Position numbers and translations under genes: made by a program
Part shown: positions 28,579 through 37,049 of the stretch, in pieces
Layout: each line of letters begins with the position of its first letter
Position numbering within the stretch: the first letter of the stretch is position 1
NCBI GenBank assembly: GCA_021323695.1
Contig: JAJPKN010000020.1
Coordinates: forward strand, 1-64,000
From: Actinomycetota bacterium
Lineage (GTDB): Bacteria; Actinomycetota; Acidimicrobiia; Acidimicrobiales; Palsa-688
Direction of reading: 5' to 3'
Length of the DNA: 64,000 nucleotides
The notes under the pieces: generated by a model
Seen by the model: only the letters and a program-made list of their open reading frames with translations
Told to the model about the DNA's origin: nothing
Databases searched by the model: none

Positions 28579-29460
28579 GTGACGAGCCAGCCCCGCCGCC
28601 CGCGCCACCCCTGGCTGGAAGGGGCGCGGCCCCGGACCCTGCCGGCGTCGGTGGTGCCGGTCCTGGTCGGCACCGGGGCAGCCGCAGCCTACGGCCGGGC
28701 CGTCTGGTGGCGGGCAGTGCTGGCCGCGGTGGTGGCGGTGGCGCTCCAGGTGGGTGTGAACTACGCCAACGACTACAGCGACGGCGTGCGGGGCGCGGAC
28801 CGGGGCAGGGTAGGCCCGGTGCGGTTGGTGGCCTCGGGCCTGGCGGCGCCAGCGGCTGTCCGGCGCGCCGCCCTGGCCTCGTTCGCCCTGGCTGGCCTGG
28901 CCGGGCTGGCCCTGGCCGCTGTGGCCGGCTGGTGGTTGGTGGGCCTGGGGGCTGCCTGCGTGCTGGCGGCCTGGGCCTACACCGGCGGCCCGCGGCCCTA
29001 CGGGTACATGGGCTTGGGCGAGCTGTCCGTGTTCGTGTTCTTCGGGCTGGTGGCCACGGTGGGGACGTCCTATGTCCAAACCGGGCGGGTCACCGGCCTG
29101 GAGGTACTGGTGGCTGTGCCGGTGGGGCTGATGGCGGTGGCCCTGCTGGTGGTGAACAACCTGCGCGACGTGGCTGGTGACGCCGCGGCCGGCAAGCGCA
29201 CCCTGGCGGTGCGCATGGGACCGGCCGCCACCCGGGCCTTCTACGGAGGCTGCGTGGGGATGGCGATGGCCATGGTGGTGGTGGCCGGCATTGCACGCCC
29301 GTGGGCGCTGTTGGGCCTGGCCGCCTGCCCCTTGGCCCTGGTCCCGGTCCGGGCGGTGCTCTCCGGTGCCCAAGGCGCGGCGCTGGTCCCGGCCCTGGGC
29401 GCCACCGGGCGGGCGCAGCTGGCCCTGGGCGTACTGCTCGCCGTCGGCCTGGCCATCTAG
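28579..29460 (+). CDS. menA: 1,4-Dihydroxy-2-naphthoate polyprenyltransferase
   Basis: This 293-residue membrane protein has about nine transmembrane helices and belongs to the UbiA superfamily. NYANDYSDGVRGAD is the first Asp-rich prenyl-diphosphate/metal site, and NNLRDVAGDAAAGKRTLAVRMG is the second. It attaches the isoprenoid tail to the naphthoate ring. GTG 28579 is preferred because it gives MTSQPRRPRHPWLEGARPRTLPAS, which aligns with known MenA starts; GTG 28573 and 28546 are alternatives. It converges with menH, 8 bp apart. Confidence 0.92.
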   Translation: MTSQPRRPRHPWLEGARPRTLPASVVPVLVGTGAAAAYGRAVWWRAVLAAVVAVALQVGVNYANDYSDGVRGADRGRVGPVRLVASGLAAPAAVRRAALASFALAGLAGLALAAVAGWWLVGLGAACVLAAWAYTGGPRPYGYMGLGELSVFVFFGLVATVGTSYVQTGRVTGLEVLVAVPVGLMAVALLVVNNLRDVAGDAAAGKRTLAVRMGPAATRAFYGGCVGMAMAMVVVAGIARPWALLGLAACPLALVPVRAVLSGAQGAALVPALGATGRAQLALGVLLAVGLAI

Positions 29461-29468
29461 CTCCAGCT

Positions 29469-30308
29469 CTAGCTGGTCTGGCAGAAGGCGGCCAGTGCCT
29501 CGGCCACCTCGTCCGGCCTTTCCAGGTGGCAGGCGTGCCCGGCCGAGCCGACCACGAGGTGCCGGGCCGTAGGCCCGATGGCCTCGGCCATCTGCTCGGC
29601 ATGGCGGCAATAAGCGGTGTCGAGCTCTCCGGTGATGAGCAGCACGGGCAGCCGGCGGCGCCCCAGCTCGGCCAGGCGAGGCTGCAGGGGCTCCTGGCGG
29701 CCAAGCCCGGCCAGGCGGAGGCTCCAGGCCAGGCCCTCAGCGGTGTTGGCCAGGCGCTCCTGGCGGCCGGCCGCCGTGGGCGGGAGGGTGGCGAACAACG
29801 GCTGGGACAGCCACCAGTCGAGGAACGGCCCGACCCCCTCGCGCTCCACCCGGGCGGCCAGGGCCTCGTCGGAGGCCTGGCGGGCCTGGCGGGCCTGGGG
29901 GCCCTCGATGCCCGGGTTGGTGCTTATGAGCACCAGGCGGGTGACCACCTCAGGGTGGGCCAGGGCCACGTGGAGAGCCAGGCGGCCGCCCATCGAGTAA
30001 CCGGCCCAGGCTGCCCCCCTGGCCTGGGCCGCACTCTCGGCCGGCCTGGCCCGGGCGACGGTCCCCGCTGCCGCGGCCCCCTCCCGGTCCCCCAGCTTGG
30101 CCGCCAGCAGGTCGGCAGCCTGCCAGAGGTTGGCTCGCACACCGCTGGAACGGCCGTGCCCGGGGGCATCGGGCATGAACAGGTCGAAGCGGCCCTGCAG
30201 GTGCCGGGCCAGCGGCCGCCAGGAGGCTCCGGTCTGGGTGAAGCCGTGGAGGAGCACGAGCGTGGGCTTGATCGCGCGATGATGCCCCCATGAGATGGGC
30301 CCTCGCAT
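29469..30308 (-). CDS. menH: MenH-like alpha/beta hydrolase (SHCHC synthase)
   Basis: The 279-residue alpha/beta-hydrolase is expected to eliminate pyruvate from the MenD product. Key motifs are LVLLHGFTQTGASWRPLARHL, DAPGHGRSS, the nucleophile elbow GYSMGGRLALHVAL, Asp in LLITGELDTAY, and His in GSAGHACHLERPDEV. ATG 30308 is chosen; GTG 30332 would add eight residues. Its start faces the menD start with no room for a long promoter. Confidence 0.88.
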   Translation of the reverse strand: MRGPISWGHHRAIKPTLVLLHGFTQTGASWRPLARHLQGRFDLFMPDAPGHGRSSGVRANLWQAADLLAAKLGDREGAAAAGTVARARPAESAAQARGAAWAGYSMGGRLALHVALAHPEVVTRLVLISTNPGIEGPQARQARQASDEALAARVEREGVGPFLDWWLSQPLFATLPPTAAGRQERLANTAEGLAWSLRLAGLGRQEPLQPRLAELGRRRLPVLLITGELDTAYCRHAEQMAEAIGPTARHLVVGSAGHACHLERPDEVAEALAAFCQTS

Positions 30309-30352
30309 GCCGCTGAGCGGGAGGACGCTCACATGAGCGCGAGGAGGCGCGG

Positions 30353-32164
30353 GTGAGCGGGGCGGCCGGCCCGGCCGGGGCTGCCCGCCCCCAAGACGTC
30401 CAAGCCGCCTTTGCGGCCGTGCTGGTCGACGAGTGGGCACGCGCCGGGGTGCGCGACGTGGTCGTCTGCCCCGGGTCGCGTTCCACGCCACTGCTCTTGG
30501 CGCTGGACCAGGCGGCCGGTCGGGGAGCGCTACGGCTGCACTTCCTGCTGGACGAGCGTTCGGCCGGGTTCTTTGCCCTTGGCCTGGGCTTGGCCGGGGG
30601 CCGGCCGGCGGCGGTGGTGACCACTAGCGGGACGGCCGCGGCCGAGCTGCACCCCGCGGTCATGGAGGCTCACCACGCGGGCGTGCCGCTGCTCGCCGTC
30701 ACCGCCGACCGTCCCCCTGACCTGCACGGCTGCGGTGCTTCCCAGACGGCCGACCAGGACGGCCTCTACGGGGCGGCCACCCGTTGGGAGCCAAGCCTTG
30801 GGGTGCCCGACCTGGCTTGGGCCGGCTCGTGGCGCTCGCTCGCCTCCCGGTCGGTGGCCGAGGCACTGGGCGGGGTGGGCCGCCCGGGGCCGGTCCACCT
30901 CAACCTGGCCTTCCGAGAGCCCCTGGTGGGCCAGCCGGAGAGCATCTTGGCGGGCCCGGCGCTGGCCGGCCGCCCGGGAGGGGCCCCTTGGCACGCCCGG
31001 CGCCCGTCTCCCGGGCTGGGCCCTCCTCCCGAGGTGCTGGAGCTGCTGGAGGCGGCTGGCGACCGGGGCCTCATCGTGGCCGGGCCGGGGGCGGGTGAAG
31101 CCAGTGCCGTATGGGCGCTTTCCCAGGCGGCGGGGTGGCCGGTTATCGCTGACTTCCCCAGCGGCTGCCGCTGGCCGGGGGCCGTGGGGGCAGCCGATGC
31201 CATAGTGCGCAGCCCCTTCGCCGCCCGGCTGGAGCCGACGGTGGTCCTCCGCCTGGGCGCTCCACCCGTGTCCCGGGCCCTGGCCGAGTGGCTGGGCGCC
31301 TTGGGCTGCCCCCAGGTGCTGGTTGACCGCTGGGGCACCTGGGCGGCTCCCGACCGGCGGCCTGAGGAGGTAGTGGTCGCCGACCCGTCAGCGCTGTGCC
31401 TGGCCCTGGCCAGCCGCTTGGGGCCGGGCCGGGGGCGGACGGCTTGGGCTGAGCCCTGGAGCTGGGCCGAGGCGGTGGCCCAGGCGGCCATCGACGCCGT
31501 CTTGGCCGAGGAGGCCGGGCTGAACGAGCCGGCGGTGGTGAGGCAACTGGTCGACCAGCTGCCAGAAGGAGCCGACTTGGTAGTGTCCGCCTCGATGCCG
31601 GTCCGGGAGCTGGAGTGGTGGTCCCGGCCCCGGCGTGGCCTGCGGGTGCTGTTCAACCGGGGTGTCAACGGTATAGACGGGGTGCTCTCCACCGCCTTGG
31701 GTGTGGCCGCTGCGGGTGGCGGCACCACTTCTACGGTCAGCACGCCGGCCCACAGCCCGCAGGCACCGGTGGTGGCCTTGGTCGGGGACCTGGCCTTCCT
31801 CTATGACGTGGGGGCGCTGGCTTACGCCGCCCGCCGGGGCCTGGACCTGGTCGTCGTCGTGCTGGACAACGACGGAGGCGGGATCTTCAGCTTCCTGCCC
31901 CAGGCGGCGCAGCCCCATGAGCGCTTCGAGCGGCTGTGGGGAACGCCTCACGGCTTGGACCTGGTAGCGGTCGCCCGGGGCTTCGGGGTCGCCGCCGAGG
32001 AGCTGGCCGACCTGGGCCAGCTGGCCAAGGCCGTGGTGGCCCCTCCGGGCGGGGGGACGAGGGTGCTGGTGGCTCGCAGCGACCGGGCGGCGAGCGTCGC
32101 CGTCCACCAGCGGCTGTGGGCGGCCGTCAGCTCCGCCCTGCTAGGGACGGACCAGAGCGGCTAG
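30353..32164 (+). CDS. menD: MenD: SEPHCHC synthase (thiamine diphosphate-dependent)
   Basis: The 603-residue enzyme joins isochorismate and 2-oxoglutarate. CPGSRSTPLLLAL, TTSGTAAAELHPAVMEAHHAGVPLLAVTADRPPDLHGCGASQTADQ and the ThDP-binding VALVGDLAFLYDVGAL...DNDGGGIFSFLPQ are diagnostic. GAGGAGG precedes the GTG start by about 6 nt. Its 3' end overlaps the 3' end of menF on the other strand by 24 bp. Confidence 0.95.
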   Translation: MSGAAGPAGAARPQDVQAAFAAVLVDEWARAGVRDVVVCPGSRSTPLLLALDQAAGRGALRLHFLLDERSAGFFALGLGLAGGRPAAVVTTSGTAAAELHPAVMEAHHAGVPLLAVTADRPPDLHGCGASQTADQDGLYGAATRWEPSLGVPDLAWAGSWRSLASRSVAEALGGVGRPGPVHLNLAFREPLVGQPESILAGPALAGRPGGAPWHARRPSPGLGPPPEVLELLEAAGDRGLIVAGPGAGEASAVWALSQAAGWPVIADFPSGCRWPGAVGAADAIVRSPFAARLEPTVVLRLGAPPVSRALAEWLGALGCPQVLVDRWGTWAAPDRRPEEVVVADPSALCLALASRLGPGRGRTAWAEPWSWAEAVAQAAIDAVLAEEAGLNEPAVVRQLVDQLPEGADLVVSASMPVRELEWWSRPRRGLRVLFNRGVNGIDGVLSTALGVAAAGGGTTSTVSTPAHSPQAPVVALVGDLAFLYDVGALAYAARRGLDLVVVVLDNDGGGIFSFLPQAAQPHERFERLWGTPHGLDLVAVARGFGVAAEELADLGQLAKAVVAPPGGGTRVLVARSDRAASVAVHQRLWAAVSSALLGTDQSG

Positions 32165-33586
32165 GAGAGCCTGCAGCTTGAGCTGGGTCTCGGCCAGCTC
32201 GGCGTCAGGGTCGGAGCCGGGCACGATGCCCGCCCCGGCGTACAGCGAGGCTCTGGGGCCGCGGATGTCGGCACTGCGCAGGCCGACCACCCAGGCGCCA
32301 TCGCCCCGGGCGTCCACCCACCCCACCGGCCCGGCGTACAGCCCTCTCCGGAACCCCTCGTTGGCCCGTTGCCAGGCCAGGGCGGCAGCCGTCGGCACGC
32401 CCCCGACCGCGGGCGTGGGCTGGAGACGGGCGACGACCTCCAAGGCGGTGGGGGCCCCACGCGGCTCGAGGGCCCCGTGCAGGAGCGTGCCCAGGTGGGA
32501 AACGTTGCGCAATGTGAGCGCGGACGGGGCCTCCGGCACCTCTAGCTGGGTGCACCAAGGGGCGAGGGTGCTGGCAATGGCGTCCACGACCACCTGGTGC
32601 TCCAGGCGGTCCTTGGTCGAGGACAACAGCCCGTTGACGAGGGCGTCGTCCGCGGTGGGGTCGCCGCTGCGGGGCACCGTGCCGGCCAGCGGCAGGCTGT
32701 AGACGTCCAAGCCCCGGCGTCGCAGCAAGGTCTCGGGGCTGGCGCCGATGAAGCCCCCGAAGCGGAACACGGTGCACGTTGGGTACAAGGCGACCAGGCG
32801 CCGCAGGGCGTCAGTGAGCGAGAAGGCCCGGTTGGCCACCACGTCCACCTTCCTCGCCACCACCACCTTGGTGAGGGCCCCGGACTCCGCCTCGCCGATG
32901 GCCCGCGACACCAGTTCTTTCCATTGCGAGTGCGCCAGCGCGGCGCTCAGGCTGAACGAGTCAGGCGGCTCTTCCGGCTGGCCGGCCTGCACGGCCAGGG
33001 CGAGCTCGGCTTGGGCCTGGCCCCGGGCACGGCGCTCGTCCCGGCCTCCCGCGCTGCTCGCGGGCCGGGTGAGGGTCGCCCATGCCCGCCCCTCTCGCCG
33101 GCCTACCACCAGCCGGGGGACGTACAGCCACCCCGGCTCGGCCGGGTCGTAGGGGAGGGCGCCCATGGCCACCGGCCCGGTGCCGGGAAGGCCCAAGGGG
33201 TCGTCCCGGCGGATACCCTCGAGCACCTCGCGCACCAGGGCCGGGCCGTCGGGGGCGGCCAAGCCGCCGACCAGGGGCAAGCGCAGTGCCTGGCCGAGGC
33301 CGACCAGCACTTCGCCTTCGCTGTGCCACAGCCGGGCCCCTGGTGCCCCGCCCGCGGCTACCAGGTCCCCGAGCGGCTCGGGGCCCATGTCGACCGTGGT
33401 GGACACCAGGCCTCGTGCGGCCTGGGCCAGGGCCTCGGGGGGCAGCTCGGCGGTCGCGGCCCCCTGGCCGGGGGCGGTGCCCTCGCTGGGGAGGCGGCCG
33501 GCCCCCCCGGTCGCCGGGACGGGCCCAAGGGCCGTGGCGTCGGCGGCACAGTCCTGGCCGAGCCCTGTCCCCGCCGGTGCCCTCAT
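32141..33586 (-). CDS. menF: Isochorismate synthase
   Basis: The 481-residue chorismate-binding enzyme makes isochorismate, the first committed step to menaquinone. The conserved C-terminal core is present: VVVARKVDV, GFIGASPETLLRRRG, LAGTVPRSGDPTADDALVNGLLSSTKDRLEHQVVVDAI, LQPTPAVGGVPTAAAL and GLRSADI. The N-terminal half is Pro/Ala-rich and poorly conserved. The ATG overlaps the menG stop by 4 bp, so the pair is coupled. A siderophore-type isochorismate synthase (EntC) is the only serious alternative, and the men context argues against it. Confidence 0.92.
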   Translation of the reverse strand: MRAPAGTGLGQDCAADATALGPVPATGGAGRLPSEGTAPGQGAATAELPPEALAQAARGLVSTTVDMGPEPLGDLVAAGGAPGARLWHSEGEVLVGLGQALRLPLVGGLAAPDGPALVREVLEGIRRDDPLGLPGTGPVAMGALPYDPAEPGWLYVPRLVVGRREGRAWATLTRPASSAGGRDERRARGQAQAELALAVQAGQPEEPPDSFSLSAALAHSQWKELVSRAIGEAESGALTKVVVARKVDVVANRAFSLTDALRRLVALYPTCTVFRFGGFIGASPETLLRRRGLDVYSLPLAGTVPRSGDPTADDALVNGLLSSTKDRLEHQVVVDAIASTLAPWCTQLEVPEAPSALTLRNVSHLGTLLHGALEPRGAPTALEVVARLQPTPAVGGVPTAAALAWQRANEGFRRGLYAGPVGWVDARGDGAWVVGLRSADIRGPRASLYAGAGIVPGSDPDAELAETQLKLQALLAALVRP

Positions 33587-34308
33587 GCGGCCCTCGTGGC
33601 GACGAAAAGCTGGCTGGTCCCAGCGCTGAGGGGGACGTGCTCGATGTCGGCGAAGCCCGCCGCGCCCAGCATGAGGGCTATGTCCTCGGCCGGCGGCAGG
33701 TAGGCGAGGCTGCGGGGCAGGTACTGGTAGGCCTGGGCGTCGGAGAGCAGGGCGCCGATCCTCGGGACCACGTGACGGCTCCACAGCCGGTGGCCCGTGC
33801 GCAGCAGGGGGTGGGAGGGCTCGCCCAGTTCCAGGAGCGAGATGCGGCCCCCCGGGCGGACGACCCGGGCCAGCTCGGCGAACAGGGCGGCCAGGTCCAC
33901 CACGTTGCGCAGCGCGAAGCCGCTCACCGCCCCATCGAAGCTGGCGGTGCGCACGGGCCCGTCCAGCGCGTCCCCCAGGACCAGCCTCGCGGTCCCGTGC
34001 GCCCGGGCCAGCATCCCCGGGGAGAGGTCGATGCCCACGGCGTGCAGGCCCTGCTTCTCCAGGCCGCGTGACAGGTCCCCGGTCCCGCAGGCCACGTCCA
34101 GCACCCGCGAACCGGGGGGCAGGCCCAGCCGCTCGAGGCAGCGCCGCCGCCAACCGCGGTCCAGGCCCATGGAGACCACGCGGTTGAGCAGCTCGTAGTG
34201 CTGAGCGATGGAGTCGAACATCTCGCGCACGGCTGTGCGCTTGGCCAGCCCGGTGGGCAGTGCGCCGACCCCCCGCGCTCGGGGCAGGCCCGCCTCGGTG
34301 TGGCTCAT
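33583..34308 (-). CDS. menG: Demethylmenaquinone methyltransferase
   Basis: The 241-residue SAM-dependent methyltransferase performs the last step of menaquinone synthesis. VREMFDSIAQHYELLNRVVSMGLDRGWRR, VLDVACGTGDLSRGL, GIDLSPGMLARA and FALRNVVDLAALFAELARVVRPGGRISLLELGEP are UbiE/MenG signatures. On this strand TAGCCT (34320-34315) lies 6 nt before the ATG, so the mRNA may be leaderless. It is divergent from ffh. Confidence 0.95.
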   Translation of the reverse strand: MSHTEAGLPRARGVGALPTGLAKRTAVREMFDSIAQHYELLNRVVSMGLDRGWRRRCLERLGLPPGSRVLDVACGTGDLSRGLEKQGLHAVGIDLSPGMLARAHGTARLVLGDALDGPVRTASFDGAVSGFALRNVVDLAALFAELARVVRPGGRISLLELGEPSHPLLRTGHRLWSRHVVPRIGALLSDAQAYQYLPRSLAYLPPAEDIALMLGAAGFADIEHVPLSAGTSQLFVATRAA

Positions 34309-34380
34309 GGGGGCAGGCTACGGCAGCTGCCTGGGCTGCGGCCACTCCAGCCAGCCACCAGGTGGCCAGCTAGGGCCGGG

Positions 34381-34396
34381 TAGCATGGCCGGCGGC
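34381..34396 (+). promoter_or_regulatory. Leaderless-type promoter of ffh
   Basis: TAGCAT (34381-34386) lies 10 nt before ATG 34397. An in-frame ATG at 34385 overlaps the box itself, so it could not be translated from this transcript. Confidence 0.6.
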
Positions 34397-35746
34397 ATGT
34401 TCGAGGCGTTGTCCGACCGGTTCGAAGCCATCTTCACGCGCCTCAGGGGCAAGGGCCGGCTCTCGCAAGCCGACGTGGACGAGGCGCTACGCGAGGTGCG
34501 CCTGGCGCTGTTGCAGGCCGACGTCAACCTGCTCGTGGTCCGCGGCATCGTCGCCCGGCTGCGTGAGCAGCTGGCCGGCAGCGAGCTGTCCCAGAGCCTC
34601 ACGCCCGGCCAGCAGGTGGTGAAGGCAGTGCACGAGGAGCTGGTACGGGCCCTGGGCGGCCAGGCCCTCAGGGTCACCTACGCCCCCCGGCCTCCTACGG
34701 TCGTGCTGCTGGCGGGCCTGCAGGGAGCGGGCAAGACCACGGTGGCGGCCAAGTTGGGCCGCTGGTTCAAGCAGCAGGGGCGCAACCCGTTGCTGGTCGG
34801 GGCGGACCTCCAGCGCCCGGCGGCTGTAGAGCAGCTGCGGGTGCTGGGCGGCCAGGTCAACCTGCCGGTCTTCTCCGAGCCGTCCGACCCGGTCACGGTG
34901 GCCAAAAAGGGCCTGGCGGAGGCGGTGCGCGTGGGGCGCGACGTGCTCATAGTCGACACCGCAGGCCGCCTGCACATCGACGAGCAGATGATGGCCGAGG
35001 TCCGGGAGATATCCAGCACCATCGAGCCCCATTACACCTTCTTGGTCCTCGATGCCATGACCGGCCAGGACGCAGTGGCGACCGCGGAGGCGTTCCACAA
35101 GGCGCTGGAGCTCGACGCCGTGGTCCTGACCAAGGTGGACGGTGACGCCCGGGGGGGCGCAGCGCTCTCGGTGAAGGAAGTGGTGGGCCGGCCCATCGCC
35201 TTTGTGTCCACCGGTGAGAGGGCCGAGGACTTCGAGCTGTTCCACCCGGACCGCATGGCTGGCCGGATCCTGGGCATGGGCGACGTGCTCACCCTCATCG
35301 ACCGGGCCGAGCAGGCCATGAAGAAGGAGGAGGCGGAGCGTGCGGTCGCCAAACTGGCCGAGGGGCGCTTCACTCTTGACGACTTCCTCAGCCAGCTGCA
35401 GGCGGTGAAGAAAATGGGGCCCCTTTCGGGCCTGGTGGGGATGCTGCCCATGGTCCCCAAGGAGGTCCGCAACGCCCAGCTCGACGACTCCATGTTCAAG
35501 CCGGTCGAAGCGATCATCAACTCCATGACGCCGGCCGAACGGGCCGAACCGGCGATCATCAACGGCTCCCGCCGGGCGCGGATAGCCGCCGGGTCGGGGA
35601 CCAGCGTGCAGGAGGTCAACGACCTGCTGGAACGGTTCAAGCAGGTGCAGGCCTACATGCGCCAGGTGCCCGCCCTGGCCGGCATGGCGCGACGGGCCTC
35701 CAAGCCCGGTAAAAAGGCCGCGCCCAGGCGCAAGAAGCGGCGCTGA
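34397..35746 (+). CDS. ffh: Signal recognition particle protein Ffh
   Basis: The 449-residue SRP GTPase targets membrane proteins co-translationally. The N domain (MFEALSDRFEAIFTRLRGKGRLSQADVDEALREVRLALLQADVN) matches the family from its first residue, which fixes the start at ATG 34397. G motifs are GLQGAGKTTVAAKL, DTAGRLHID and TKVDGDARGGAAL. The Met-rich M domain ends in a basic tail (GKKAAPRRKKRR). It begins the ffh-rpsP-khpA-rimM-trmD-rplS run. Confidence 0.97.
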   Translation: MFEALSDRFEAIFTRLRGKGRLSQADVDEALREVRLALLQADVNLLVVRGIVARLREQLAGSELSQSLTPGQQVVKAVHEELVRALGGQALRVTYAPRPPTVVLLAGLQGAGKTTVAAKLGRWFKQQGRNPLLVGADLQRPAAVEQLRVLGGQVNLPVFSEPSDPVTVAKKGLAEAVRVGRDVLIVDTAGRLHIDEQMMAEVREISSTIEPHYTFLVLDAMTGQDAVATAEAFHKALELDAVVLTKVDGDARGGAALSVKEVVGRPIAFVSTGERAEDFELFHPDRMAGRILGMGDVLTLIDRAEQAMKKEEAERAVAKLAEGRFTLDDFLSQLQAVKKMGPLSGLVGMLPMVPKEVRNAQLDDSMFKPVEAIINSMTPAERAEPAIINGSRRARIAAGSGTSVQEVNDLLERFKQVQAYMRQVPALAGMARRASKPGKKAAPRRKKRR

Positions 35747-35761
35747 GCGGTGGGGCGGGGC

Positions 35762-35771
35762 AGTGTACACT
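35762..35771 (+). promoter_or_regulatory. Candidate rpsP -10 box inside a perfect palindrome
   Basis: AGTGTACACT is a 10-bp perfect palindrome containing the -10 candidate TACACT (35766-35771). It lies 16 bp after the ffh stop. The resulting rpsP leader would be about 120 nt. Confidence 0.4.
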
Positions 35772-35847
35772 GGGTCGCGCCCCGCTGGTGCCCCGGCCGC
35801 CAGCCCGAAGAGCCGCAGTGGCTCACTGGCCTGACAGCCCAAAGGAC

Positions 35848-35879
35848 AGCCCTCAAGCCCGAAAGCCCTCAAGCCCGAA
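35848..35879 (+). repeat. 16-bp perfect tandem duplication in the rpsP leader
   Basis: AGCCCTCAAGCCCGAA occurs twice in direct succession, ending 17 nt before the rpsP ATG and just before the GAAGGA ribosome-binding region. It is non-coding and the period is not a multiple of three. Confidence 0.9.
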
Positions 35880-35896
35880 AGAAGGACGAAGACGAC

Positions 35897-36217
35897 ATGG
35901 CAGTGAAGCTCCGCCTCATGCGGATGGGCAAGACCAAGCAACCCACCTACAGGGTCGTGGCGGCAGACAGCCGTTCGCCTCGGGACGGGCGCTTCATCGA
36001 GGTCCTGGGTACCTACGAGCCCCGCCAGGAGCCAACCCGGGTGGTGCTGGACGCCGAGCGGGCCCGTAGGTGGCTGCAGGAAGGTGCCCAGCCTACCGAC
36101 CGGGTCAGGCGCATCTTGGTGGGCCAAGGCATCTTGGGCGGCGCCCTTGGAGCAGCCACCTCGGCCGGGAGCCCCCGCCTGTCACCCGCCACCCGGGAGC
36201 GACCTTCGGCCCAGTGA
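35897..36217 (+). CDS. rpsP: 30S ribosomal protein S16
   Basis: The 106-residue product carries [42 protein letters not shown] and the DRVRRIL region typical of S16. The C-terminal 25 residues ([26 protein letters not shown]) are a non-conserved tail. AAGGA lies upstream of ATG 35897. Confidence 0.96.
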   Translation: MAVKLRLMRMGKTKQPTYRVVAADSRSPRDGRFIEVLGTYEPRQEPTRVVLDAERARRWLQEGAQPTDRVRRILVGQGILGGALGAATSAGSPRLSPATRERPSAQ

Positions 36218-36240
36218 CTGACCAGTTCGATGTCCGGTGA
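36214..36240 (+). other. Eight-codon mini-cistron bridging rpsP and khpA
   Basis: GTG 36214 overlaps the rpsP stop (GTGA) and opens MTDQFDVR, whose TGA overlaps the GTG start of khpA (GTGA). The first twelve bases, GTGACTGACCAG, are identical to the first twelve of khpA 23 bp downstream. This could be a relic of a tandem duplication that keeps translational coupling intact. Confidence 0.4.
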
Positions 36241-36500
36241 CTGACCAGCCCAACCGGGCCCCCGGCGGCAGGGCCAAGGCCGTCCTCGAGTACTTGGCCC
36301 GCCAGTTGGTGGACGAGCCCGACCAGGTCGTGGTGGAGGTGGCTGAGGGCAGCCCGCTTCGGCTCACGCTCCGGGTGGCGCCCGACGACGTCGGGCGGGT
36401 CATCGGCCGGCGGGGGCGGACGGCGCAGGCGTTGCGGGCGGTCACCCGGGCGGCCGCGGCCAAAGAAGGCGACAGCATCTTCGTGGACATTGCTGGCTGA
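36237..36500 (+). CDS. khpA: KH-domain RNA-binding protein KhpA
   Basis: This 87-residue single KH domain has the GxxG-type loop in DDVGRVIGRRGRTAQALRAVTRAAAAKEGDSIFVDI. In Gram-positive bacteria KhpA partners with KhpB to bind RNA and influence cell growth and division. The order rpsP-khpA-rimM-trmD-rplS is conserved across firmicutes and actinomycetes. The GTG start is preceded by the mini-cistron described at 36214. Confidence 0.93.
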   Translation: MTDQPNRAPGGRAKAVLEYLARQLVDEPDQVVVEVAEGSPLRLTLRVAPDDVGRVIGRRGRTAQALRAVTRAAAAKEGDSIFVDIAG

Positions 36501-36510
36501 CGGCGGGGCC

Positions 36511-36996
36511 GTGCTGCTCGAAGTGGGCCGGGTGCTGCGCCCGCACGGCCTGAGGGGCGAGGTGGTGGTCGAGGTGGTCACGACCCGGCTGGAGCGCATG
36601 GCCCCGGGCAGCGTGCTGGAGTGCGAGGGACGCCGGCTCGTCGTCGAGGGCGGGCGCCAGGTCCCAGCCAAAGCCGGCCCCACCGGGCGGTGGGCCCTGC
36701 GTTTTGTGGGCATCGGCAGCCGGGACGAGGCCGAAGCCTTGCGGGGCAGGGCACTGATGGCGGAGGTGCCCGAGGGCCGGGACGGGACCGGGGGCCTTTG
36801 GGCGCACGAGGTCATAGGCTCCGAGGTGGTGGGCACGGGTGGCGAGCGCGCCGGGCGGGTGGTGGAGATCGAGGCCAACCCCGCCAGCGACCTGCTGGTC
36901 TTGGACAGCGGGGCCCTGGTGCCGATGTGCTTTGTGACCAGCCAGCAACCGGGGCTGCTCGTCGTCGACCTACCGCCTGGGCTGCTGGAGCTCTAG
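36511..36996 (+). CDS. rimM: Ribosome maturation factor RimM
   Basis: The 161-residue 16S processing factor binds S19 and helps mature the 30S head. MLLEVGRVLRPHGLRGEVVVEVVT is the typical N-terminal barrel, and HEVIGSEVVGTGGERAGRVVEIEANPASDLLVL with MCFVTSQQPGLLVVDLPPGLLEL forms the PRC-barrel. GTG 36511 gives the exact family start; TTG 36490 would overlap the khpA stop. Confidence 0.92.
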   Translation: MLLEVGRVLRPHGLRGEVVVEVVTTRLERMAPGSVLECEGRRLVVEGGRQVPAKAGPTGRWALRFVGIGSRDEAEALRGRALMAEVPEGRDGTGGLWAHEVIGSEVVGTGGERAGRVVEIEANPASDLLVLDSGALVPMCFVTSQQPGLLVVDLPPGLLEL

Positions 36997-37031
36997 GCCA
37001 TTCGGCCGGGAGGGCCACCGGTACCCGCCGC

Positions 37032-37049
37032 ATGGAGGCAGCCGCATGA
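37032..37049 (+). other. Five-codon upstream ORF ending on the trmD start
   Basis: ATG 37032 encodes MEAAA and its TGA overlaps the trmD ATG (ATGA). It also contains the trmD ribosome-binding site GGAGG (37034-37038). It may be chance, since any ATGA start can serve as a stop for the upstream frame. Confidence 0.2.

Noticed and set aside
32141-34345. menF read as a 734-codon protein
   Set aside because: The extra N-terminal 253 codons are an out-of-frame reading of menG. ATG 33586 overlaps the menG stop and gives normal isochorismate synthase.
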